Shown here piece after piece: positions 1 to 5,534 of a stretch of 7,587 nucleotides of DNA; the stretch's first letter is position 1; each line of letters opens with the position of its first letter. Position numbers and translations under genes: made by a program. The DNA is from Sabulitectum sp964604135 (GTDB taxonomy: Bacteria > Fermentibacterota > Fermentibacteria > Fermentibacterales > JCC-6), in the NCBI GenBank assembly GCA_964604135.1, contig CAZRXU010000114.1, positions 1-7,587 of the forward strand, read 5' to 3'. A model generated the notes under the pieces. The model was not told where the DNA came from, searched no databases, and saw nothing but the letters and a program-made list of their open reading frames with translations.

Positions 1-22
1 CTAGTGCTTTTCATTAGCAGTG

Positions 23-48
23 AGGCACCACCTGCAAGGGCGGTGCCT
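23..48. repeat. Hairpin-forming inverted repeat downstream of pth
   Basis: The arms AGGCACC (23-29) and GGTGCCT (42-48) are perfect 7-bp complements. Two further G-C pairs lie inside (31-32 with 39-40) after one mismatch, closing a 6-nt loop. The repeat starts 14 nt beyond the pth stop codon, on the pth-distal side. On neither strand is it followed directly by a run of T, so it is not a canonical intrinsic terminator. It may instead be an mRNA 3'-end stabiliser, a processing site or a Rho-associated structure. The structure is seen in the sequence; the role is inferred. Confidence 0.5.
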
Positions 49-61
49 TAACTGTGTGCTT

Positions 62-637
62 TTATATCTGGCCGTTGTAAATTGCCTGCGCGGCTTCAAC
101 ACTGGTCTTCACAGTTTCAAGAACACAGTTTGCCGCCTTGTGGGCCATAATGGAAGCCAGCTCCTGGTTTGCTTTCGGTACTTTTTTCAAAACAAACCTC
201 GCCAGATCCATTCTTTCAGGCTTCGGGCCGATTCCCATTCTAAGCCTGGGGAATTCCTGTGTATTAAGAACATCGATTACATTCTTCAGGCCGTTCTGCC
301 CCCCGGAAGAGCCGTTTCTGCGCAACCGCAGACTTCCCAGAGGTATGTTTACATCATCGCAAACAACCAGCATGTTCTCTGGAGGTATTTGCTTCGCAGT
401 TAGAATTGCCCCGGCAGATCTGCCGCTTTCATTCATGTAAACCGATGGTTTTACCAGGTGTATCCCGCCAGGAAGGTAAGCTATTTCAAACGCCCCGGCT
501 CTCTTGAAGGAAACGCCGGCTTCCCGGGCAAGAATATCTGCCACCCAGAAACCGGCGTTGTGCCATGTAAGAGCGTACTTCAGACCTGGATTTCCAAGGC
601 ACAGAATTATGCTGATTCCAGAATCTGAAGTACACAT
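62..637 (-). CDS. pth: Peptidyl-tRNA hydrolase (Pth)
   Basis: This 191-residue protein, a normal length for the family, cleaves the ester bond of peptidyl-tRNAs released by stalled ribosomes and so recycles tRNA in the cytoplasm. Recognisable motifs in order are LGNPG with Asn16, the catalytic His26 in TWHNAG, YMNESG with Asn69, the DD pair at 94-95 that holds the catalytic Asp, and GGQNGLKN with Asn115. Two signature positions are unusual: the family normally has T-R-H-N, where Trp25 replaces Arg here, and G-G-H-N-G, where Gln114 replaces His. The ATG at 637 lies 3 nt after the rplY stop. A GAGGA Shine-Dalgarno inside the end of rplY, 7 nt upstream, supports this start and co-translation with rplY. 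The identification is secure; the effect of the two substitutions is unknown. Confidence 0.95.
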   Translation of the reverse strand: MCTSDSGISIILCLGNPGLKYALTWHNAGFWVADILAREAGVSFKRAGAFEIAYLPGGIHLVKPSVYMNESGRSAGAILTAKQIPPENMLVVCDDVNIPLGSLRLRRNGSSGGQNGLKNVIDVLNTQEFPRLRMGIGPKPERMDLARFVLKKVPKANQELASIMAHKAANCVLETVKTSVEAAQAIYNGQI

Positions 638-640
638 TCT

Positions 641-1279
641 CTATTCCTCGGAAGGTGCTTCGGTACCCTCTGCAGCCTCTTCTTCGGTTCCTTCTTCGTC
701 TGTCTCTTCTTCATCTTCTTTAACCAGCAGAGCCTTGGGTGCAATAACGCTTGCGATAACAGGATCGAAAGCGAGATCTACGGCAAGACCTTCCGGAAGG
801 TCAACATCAGAGAGATGAAGCCTATCGCCAAGATGAAGTTCCGTTACATCGAATGTGATATCAGATGGAATGTCAACTGCTTTAACCGTAACTTCCAGTT
901 CATGCATTGTGTGGTCGAGGATTCCACCATCGATTGACACACCCACAGGAATTCCTGAGAGCTTAACCGGAACAGGTACAAGAACCAGCTGATTGTCTGA
1001 AACCTGCTGGAAATCAAGGTGAACAGGCTTGTCGGTGAGTGTATCCCACTGAACTTCCTTGATGATGCTTTTCAGCATATCTCCGTCAATACTGAGTTCG
1101 ACAATACCAAGCGACTTAGAGTATCCGATTTTTGCCATGAACTCAGCCATCTGCAGTTTTACCGCGATATCTGAACCCTGACCGTAAATAATTCCGGGAA
1201 GGCTTCCTGCTCTGCGAAGCCTTCTGGATTCTCTGGATCCGAGATTGGTTCTCTTTTCCATTGTTAACTGGATCGGCAT
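641..1279 (-). CDS. rplY: 50S ribosomal protein L25/CTC (TL5 type)
   Basis: This 212-residue long-form L25 (general stress protein CTC/TL5) binds 5S rRNA in the large ribosomal subunit. The N-terminal L25 domain (about residues 5-95) shows the typical opening KRTNLGSRESRRLRR, then LPGIIYG, and ends in VHLDFQQV. The C-terminal CTC beta domain (about 100-190) contains a VPVPVKLSGIPVGV stretch and a GGILDHTMHELEV-like segment. Residues from about 190 onward form a Glu/Asp-rich tail, a common but variable extension in this family. The reading frame stays open to 1339, into the tRNA, so the start was set at the ATG at 1279, which follows an AAAGGA Shine-Dalgarno 6 nt upstream. It is preceded by tRNA-Gln (30-nt gap) and followed 3 nt later by pth. 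Confidence 0.95.
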   Translation of the reverse strand: MPIQLTMEKRTNLGSRESRRLRRAGSLPGIIYGQGSDIAVKLQMAEFMAKIGYSKSLGIVELSIDGDMLKSIIKEVQWDTLTDKPVHLDFQQVSDNQLVLVPVPVKLSGIPVGVSIDGGILDHTMHELEVTVKAVDIPSDITFDVTELHLGDRLHLSDVDLPEGLAVDLAFDPVIASVIAPKALLVKEDEEETDEEGTEEEAAEGTEAPSEE

Positions 1280-1285
1280 TACTAT

Positions 1286-1291
1286 TCCTTT
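1286..1291 (-). promoter_or_regulatory. Shine-Dalgarno of rplY
   Basis: On the minus strand this reads AAAGGA, 6 nt before the ATG at 1279. It decides the rplY start against longer readings of the same frame, which would run back into the tRNA gene. Confidence 0.75.
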
Positions 1292-1309
1292 CGTTTCTGA
1301 CGGTAAAGC

Positions 1310-1384
1310 TGGCTGGGGCGGGAGGATTCGAACCTCCAAATGCAGGGACCAAAACCCTGTGTCTTGCCATTTGACGACGCCCCA
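1310..1384 (-). tRNA. tRNA-Gln (anticodon UUG)
   Basis: On the minus strand this folds as a complete cloverleaf. The acceptor stem is TGGGGCG (1384-1378) paired with CGCCCCA (1320-1314). A short GTC/GAC D-stem encloses a GG-containing loop. The anticodon stem CAGGG/CCCTG encloses the 7-nt loop TTTTGGT, giving anticodon TTG. The T-arm is GGAGG-TTCGAAT-CCTCC, followed by discriminator G at 1313 and an encoded CCA (1312-1310). The U-started acceptor stem and the UUG anticodon both indicate glutamine. The gene begins 9 nt after the ispE stop and ends 30 nt before rplY, so it is probably released from a polycistronic transcript by RNase P and 3' processing. A tRNA-Gln directly after ispE is a known neighbourhood in several Gram-negative groups. 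Confidence 0.97.
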
Positions 1385-1393
1385 ATTCCAAAT

Positions 1394-2257
1394 CTATCTC
1401 GATTGACAGCGCAGCACCCACGGGAATTTCCCGGCAAGATGCTCCTTCGCGTTCTTTGCCTCCTCACCAGACCTGAACAGTGCGTAGAGTACAGGCCCGG
1501 AGCCACTGAGCCCCCAGTTAACCGTTAAACGGGAAAGCTCTTCTGCCGCGTGGTCAATACCTCTGTAACGGCGTCTGAGAAGCGGCAGGAACTGATTGTC
1601 AAGTTTGACAGGGAAAGGTTTACCCTCATGCCAAGCTCCAAATTTCCGGGCGGTATAATTGCTTCTAGGGCATGCCTCTGTCAAGCCCCCTGCATTGTCA
1701 TCCCACAGTTTGTAGGCAAATGGTGTTGGAATGTTATCTCCGGAATGAACAAGAACACAGTGAAAACCCGGCAGTTTTACCGGTTTCAGTATATCTCCTC
1801 TTCCAGTAGCATAAGCTGTTTCGGTCTGCAGCAGAAAAAAGGGTATATCGCTGCCAAGCCTCTCTGCAAGCGAGGCCAGATCCAGTTTGATTGTTGTTAG
1901 TTTCCCAAGGGTAAGAAGAACAGCTGCGGCATCGCTGCTGCCTCCGCCAAGCCCCCCTGGCGACGGAATATTCTTGTGCAGTGAGATGGTAGCTGCTGTG
2001 TTTTTTGAAATTCCGGCTGCTTCCAAAAATGCCTCTGCGGCCATCCAGACAAGGTTGCTTTTGCCCTCGGGTGATGGAATACCCGAGCAGCGCAGATTAA
2101 TTCCGGAAACTCCATATTCTATGGAAACGGTCAGGGAATCAGAAAGTGACACTGTGGAGAAAATACTTCTCAGCTCATGAAAACCGTCGGAGCGAACCCC
2201 AGCTATTTCAAGCCCCAGGTTGAGTTTTGCCGGGGCTTCAACTGCAAGTGTCTGCAT
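1394..2257 (-). CDS. ispE: 4-diphosphocytidyl-2-C-methyl-D-erythritol kinase (IspE)
   Basis: IspE is the ATP-dependent kinase that phosphorylates CDP-methylerythritol in the non-mevalonate (MEP) route to IPP and DMAPP. The protein has 287 residues, close to the E. coli enzyme. The GHMP-kinase motifs are all present: APAKLNLGL (residues 8-16) with the catalytic Lys11, DGFHELRS (24-31) with His27, the glycine-rich ATP loop SPGGLGGGSSDAA (99-111), LGSDIPFFL (134-142) with the catalytic Asp137, and the C-terminal LSGSGP motif (250-255). The ATG at 2257 overlaps the stop of the upstream prenyltransferase as TGATG and has no clear Shine-Dalgarno, so translation is probably coupled. tRNA-Gln follows 9 nt after its stop. 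No key residue is missing. Confidence 0.97.
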   Translation of the reverse strand: MQTLAVEAPAKLNLGLEIAGVRSDGFHELRSIFSTVSLSDSLTVSIEYGVSGINLRCSGIPSPEGKSNLVWMAAEAFLEAAGISKNTAATISLHKNIPSPGGLGGGSSDAAAVLLTLGKLTTIKLDLASLAERLGSDIPFFLLQTETAYATGRGDILKPVKLPGFHCVLVHSGDNIPTPFAYKLWDDNAGGLTEACPRSNYTARKFGAWHEGKPFPVKLDNQFLPLLRRRYRGIDHAAEELSRLTVNWGLSGSGPVLYALFRSGEEAKNAKEHLAGKFPWVLRCQSR

Positions 2258-3153
2258 CAGCTGGCAGGAGCCACAGCAAGTACAGCTGCAACAGTTGCCA
2301 CCCAGAGAACAATATCAACCTTCAGTGGTATGTCTCGGATCAGAACCTTATCGGGGCTTCCGCCCAGACCCATGCTGTAAACAATAAACAGATACCTGAA
2401 AACACCGTAAACCACAAAGGGTATTGTTATCCACAGAAGGGGCGAGACTACCTCTGCCGTTCTATCGCTTACTGTGTAGATAGAGTAACCTATAATACTG
2501 GCCGAAGCACTTATTCCTATTACCTGATCGAGAAGTGAAACAGAGTAGTCTTTCAGATTACTGCGGTGACCATGGGCATTCTCGCCCATGGATACCAGCT
2601 CATGCCTTCTTTTAGCAAAGGCAAGCAGAGTTGCCAGGAAAAAAGTGCATATAACAAGCCACGGAGACAAAGAAATGGTTTCACCGGAGTCGAGCAGAAC
2701 TGCAACACCTGCCAGTGCTCTGAGTACAAAACCAAGAGCTATCAATATACAATCAAGTATTACCACTTTTTTAAGGCCGAATGAATAGGCAATCTGCTCT
2801 GCAAGGTAGATCGAGTACACGAGAGCAAGCCATGGGGCCAGGCTCCATGCTGCTGCCATGGTTCCTGTAATAAGAACAGCAGCAACTACAACAGCCAGGT
2901 GAACAGTTAACCTGCCGGAGGCAATAGGTCTGTTCCGTTTTTCCGGGTGCATTTTATCTTTTTCCCGGTCTACCGAATCGTTGATAAGATAAACAGCAGA
3001 TGCAACAAAACTGAAGCCAAGGGCTGCCAGTACTGTTTCTCTGAGAGCGGAAAACGACCACACCCTGCCGAAAAGAAGGGCAGCAAAAACAAAGAAATTT
3101 TTTGTCCACGCCTTCACTCGCATGGCCTCTAGAAGAGTTACGACTGGTTTCAT
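2257..3153 (-). CDS. UbiA-superfamily polyprenyl-phosphate phosphoribosyltransferase (DPPR-synthase type)
   Basis: This is a 298-residue integral membrane protein of the UbiA superfamily, in the subfamily that includes mycobacterial Rv3806c. That enzyme transfers phosphoribose from PRPP to decaprenyl phosphate, the first step toward polyprenyl-phosphoryl arabinose. Visible features are the N-terminal RVKAWTKNFFVFAALLFG (12-29), the Mg-binding NDSVDREKD (58-66), HPEKRNRPIASG (69-80), YSFGLKKVVILD (123-134) followed by GFVLRALAG (141-149), and AFAKRRHEL (178-186). About eight to nine hydrophobic segments fit a UbiA fold. The frame is open to 3324, but the ATG at 3153 matches the usual N-terminal length. 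No good Shine-Dalgarno precedes it, so the start is uncertain (alternatives at 3129 and 3192). It is coupled to ispE by TGATG. The acceptor lipid and the final sugar are unknown here. Confidence 0.87.
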   Translation of the reverse strand: MKPVVTLLEAMRVKAWTKNFFVFAALLFGRVWSFSALRETVLAALGFSFVASAVYLINDSVDREKDKMHPEKRNRPIASGRLTVHLAVVVAAVLITGTMAAAWSLAPWLALVYSIYLAEQIAYSFGLKKVVILDCILIALGFVLRALAGVAVLLDSGETISLSPWLVICTFFLATLLAFAKRRHELVSMGENAHGHRSNLKDYSVSLLDQVIGISASASIIGYSIYTVSDRTAEVVSPLLWITIPFVVYGVFRYLFIVYSMGLGGSPDKVLIRDIPLKVDIVLWVATVAAVLAVAPAS

Positions 3154-3283
3154 CAGTGTAAAATAATAGGATTTCTCCCGTTGCAACAACATCGTCGGAA
3201 CAGTTGATATTTTACTATATTCCCACCGATTCCATTTCCATACACAACGAAGAGAATTTTGTATCAAACAGGGGAGTGTGCCA
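3154..3283. promoter_or_regulatory. Divergent intergenic promoter region
   Basis: These 130 bp separate the two divergent transcription units and must hold promoters for both, because each unit begins here. Visible elements are an 8-bp palindrome GTTGCAAC (3180-3187), an AT-rich patch (3205-3221), and on the minus strand a -10-like TATTAT (3168-3163) only about 10 nt from the prenyltransferase ATG. An imperfect inverted repeat (ATACACAA at 3240-3247 against TTTTGTAT at 3257-3264, 7 of 8 pairs) could form a hairpin in the leader of the Na/Pi transporter. I found no convincing -35/-10 pair on either strand. The promoter role is inferred from gene orientation. Confidence 0.55.
3271..3276 (+). 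promoter_or_regulatory. Shine-Dalgarno deciding a TTG start for the Na/Pi cotransporter
   Basis: The sequence GGGGAG lies 7 nt before TTG at 3284, an ideal distance. The in-frame GTG at 3278 is only 1 nt away from it and is therefore a poor start. Confidence 0.65.
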
Positions 3284-5326
3284 TTGAGATATGTTTTTTT
3301 CCTGCTTGCTTTGTTGTCTTCCATATCGATGGCTCAGTGTGAGTTAAGTGTAGAATCTCTTGAGTACATTGATTACGGTAACTCTGGGGAAGAGCTGGAA
3401 ACTCCGCTTTCCGTCGAGATCACATCGGCAGTTTCGGGAGATCCCTTACCCGGTGTTCAGGTACACTTTGCCGTTTCAGGAGGTCATGGGGATATAGTGC
3501 CTTCTGAGGGGTACTATACCATAGAAGAAGATTCCGCAGAGGGTCTTGTTGTAAAAACCGATGATAACGGTATAGCCAGAGTTAACATTCAGCTGGGCAA
3601 AATGGGGGAAATCACAGTTAGTGCCACTGCTACAGACAGCCGGGGAGTACCGGCTTCAGCATCTTTCAGACTTGTATCTCTGGATATTCGAGCGATTGTG
3701 TTTCAGGTCATTGGCGGTCTCGCTGTATTTTTGCTGGGCATGCAGATGATGTCTACAAACTTGCAGCAGGTGGCCGGTAACAGAATGAAGTCAATACTTC
3801 GAACACTTACTGCCAACAGATTTATGGCAATAACAGCTGGTGCTCTGGTTACAGCCCTCGTTCAAAGTTCCAGCGCAACCACTGTTATTACAGTGGGTTT
3901 TGTAAACAGTGCCCTGATGACCCTGCAGCAGGCTGTGGGAGTGGTTCTGGGGGCAAACATTGGAACTACCATTACAGGTCAGCTTATTGCCTTTAAAATT
4001 ACCGCTTATGCTTTCCCTATGATCGCGGTTGGTTTTGCTGTTTCCGCGTTTTCCAAAAACACAAAAAGACAGATGTGGGGCAAGGTAATAATGGGGCTCG
4101 GGTTGTTGTTCCTGGGTATGACCACAATGAGCGGTATAATGAAACCGCTTCGCGGAAGTGCTCCAGTCAGGGAATTCTTTACAACATTCAGCTCAAATCC
4201 AATTCTGGCCATACTTGCCGGAACACTTGTTACAGTATTCGTACAGAGTTCCAGTGCCACAGTCGGCTTAACAATGACCCTTGCCGGCTCTGGGCTGATT
4301 GGTCTTCAGGGTGCGATATTTCTTGTTCTGGGCGATAACATCGGAACCACTATTACAGCTCAGCTTGCTGCGCTTGGAAGCAACAGGGCGGCAAAACAGG
4401 CTGCAATGGCTCACACTCTGATCAATGTGATTGGTGCTGTGTATTTCGCCCTTCTAGCCCTTGATGAGAACGGCTTTTTCATGAGGCTTGTAAGGCGTAC
4501 TTCATCTGACGCAATGAGGCAGGTTGCAAACGCACACACCATGTTCAACGTTGTTAATGTGCTGTTGTTCATACCACTTGTTCCGGCACTTACAAAGTTG
4601 TGTAGGGTTATTGTTCCTTCCGGTAGCGATGAAGACCCGTCAGAGTCTGATCTAATCCTCGACTCTAATCTGCTTGCAACTCCCGTTCTGGCACTTGACA
4701 ATATTGATCGTGAAGTGACAAAAATGGCCAGAATTTCCGGAAAAGGTGTCACTCAGGCTGCAGAGCATTTCCTTAGCGGAAAGCATTCCGCAAAGAAAAT
4801 TATGAACATGGAAGATCGGGTAGATGATATGCAGAGGGATCTTACCGTGTATGCATCACAGCTGTTCAAGGAAAACCTGTCTTACGATCAGAGTTTAACT
4901 CTTCCTGTGGTTCTGCACACCATCAACGATATAGAAAGAGTTTCTGACCACGCTGTAAATATGGTTGAAGCAAGGCACAGGGTTGAAGGCAATATTCTTA
5001 ACTCTGAAGGCCCCCTTACAACCGCTGCAGGAGAAGCTTTTGAGGTTCTGAAGGGAATGACAGAACAGGTGGTGGCCGCTCTGGAAACTCATGACCTGAA
5101 GGCAGCCCAGAAGGTTCTGATTCTTGAGGGCAGAATGAATCAGATAGAGAAAGAAGCAAGAGACAACTACGGTCACTCTCTTGCAACATACGGTGTTTCT
5201 AATCTTACAGGTCTTGCTATTCTTGACTTCATTGATTACTGCGAACGGGCCGGTGACCATTTGAAGAACATCGCCCAGTCTATTCTTGGAGGAGGTGTCT
5301 GGCATGGTCAGGAACCAGGAGAGTAG
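3284..5326 (+). CDS. Na/Pi cotransporter (NptA/PNaS family) with N-terminal Ig-like and C-terminal PhoU domains
   Basis: This is a 680-residue inner-membrane sodium-phosphate symporter. Residues 1-17 form a signal peptide (RYVFFLLALLSSISMA), probably cut before QCEL; Gln before Cys argues against a lipoprotein. Residues about 20-135 resemble a bacterial Ig-like (Big_1/invasin type) domain, with PLPGVQVHFAVSGG and TDDNGIARVNIQLG stretches, and would sit in the periplasm. The transporter core (about 137-440) has the family's duplicated motifs QSSSATT (194-200) with GANIGTT (223-229), and QSSSATV (321-327) with GDNIGTT (350-356). The cytoplasmic PhoU-like helical domain (about 465-670) carries the metal-binding motifs ERVSDHAVN and ERAGDHLKN. 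The TTG start was chosen from its Shine-Dalgarno. PhoU-tailed members are common; the exported Ig-like domain is the unusual part. Phosphate is the expected substrate but is not proven. Confidence 0.92.
   Translation: MRYVFFLLALLSSISMAQCELSVESLEYIDYGNSGEELETPLSVEITSAVSGDPLPGVQVHFAVSGGHGDIVPSEGYYTIEEDSAEGLVVKTDDNGIARVNIQLGKMGEITVSATATDSRGVPASASFRLVSLDIRAIVFQVIGGLAVFLLGMQMMSTNLQQVAGNRMKSILRTLTANRFMAITAGALVTALVQSSSATTVITVGFVNSALMTLQQAVGVVLGANIGTTITGQLIAFKITAYAFPMIAVGFAVSAFSKNTKRQMWGKVIMGLGLLFLGMTTMSGIMKPLRGSAPVREFFTTFSSNPILAILAGTLVTVFVQSSSATVGLTMTLAGSGLIGLQGAIFLVLGDNIGTTITAQLAALGSNRAAKQAAMAHTLINVIGAVYFALLALDENGFFMRLVRRTSSDAMRQVANAHTMFNVVNVLLFIPLVPALTKLCRVIVPSGSDEDPSESDLILDSNLLATPVLALDNIDREVTKMARISGKGVTQAAEHFLSGKHSAKKIMNMEDRVDDMQRDLTVYASQLFKENLSYDQSLTLPVVLHTINDIERVSDHAVNMVEARHRVEGNILNSEGPLTTAAGEAFEVLKGMTEQVVAALETHDLKAAQKVLILEGRMNQIEKEARDNYGHSLATYGVSNLTGLAILDFIDYCERAGDHLKNIAQSILGGGVWHGQEPGE
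5288..5295 (+). promoter_or_regulatory. Shine-Dalgarno of the DUF3006-like gene
   Basis: GGAGGAGG lies 8 nt before ATG 5304, inside the end of the Na/Pi cotransporter gene. It rules out the upstream in-frame TTG at 5286, which lies 5' of this site. Confidence 0.75.
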
Positions 5327-5534
5327 TTTTACCGTTGATCTGGACAGAATTGAAGAGGGTATCGCCGTTATTCTTGCCCCGGGTAGATTTCAGTGGCATC
5401 TTCCTCAGTCTTACCTGCCTGCAGGTGTTTCAGAGGGAATGACAATAACAGTTACACTGAAGAACAACGAACGGGCAACCAGCGCAAGGCTGGAACGGAT
5501 AAGAGCTCTGCGGAGCGATCTGGAGAACCGGTGA
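5304..5534 (+). CDS. Small DUF3006-like protein
   Basis: This 76-residue soluble protein has no signal peptide or membrane segment. The central pattern (FTVDLDRIEEGIAVILAPG, then LPQSYLPAGVSEGMTITVTL) matches my recollection of DUF3006 proteins. Those are small beta-rich proteins with a D-R-I-E-x-x-x-A-V opening and an L-P-x-x-x-L-P-x-G-x-x-E-G core, and no established function. The C-terminus is basic and charged (ARLERIRALRSDLENR). It overlaps the Na/Pi cotransporter by 23 nt and shares a 4-nt GTGA overlap with rsmI, so it is translated as part of this operon. A strong GGAGGAGG Shine-Dalgarno suggests substantial expression. That it is a real gene is quite sure; the family call is moderate, and the function is unknown. 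Confidence 0.8.
   Translation: MVRNQESSFTVDLDRIEEGIAVILAPGRFQWHLPQSYLPAGVSEGMTITVTLKNNERATSARLERIRALRSDLENR

Noticed and set aside
1..14. A minus-strand ATG at 14 reading M-K-S-T to the window edge, possibly the start of the next gene after pth
   Set aside because: Only four codons are visible and no Shine-Dalgarno lies at a usable distance, so it cannot be supported as a gene.
641..760. Repetitive CTTCTTC-like stretch on the plus strand
   Set aside because: It is the complement of the Glu/Asp-rich tail codons of L25, not an independent repeat element.
1282..1506. Minus-strand open frame across the ispE 3' end and the tRNA
   Set aside because: It runs through the tRNA-Gln gene and lies in another frame of ispE; it is a shadow.
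3284..3340. Lipoprotein signal on the Na/Pi cotransporter because of the Cys after the signal peptide
   Set aside because: Gln precedes the Cys (M-A-Q-C), which does not fit the lipobox requirement for Gly, Ala or Ser at that position; cleavage after S-M-A is more likely.
4895..5305. Minus-strand open frame of 136 codons opposite the PhoU region
   Set aside because: It overlaps fully with the motif-supported PhoU domain of the Na/Pi cotransporter and shows no recognisable domain.
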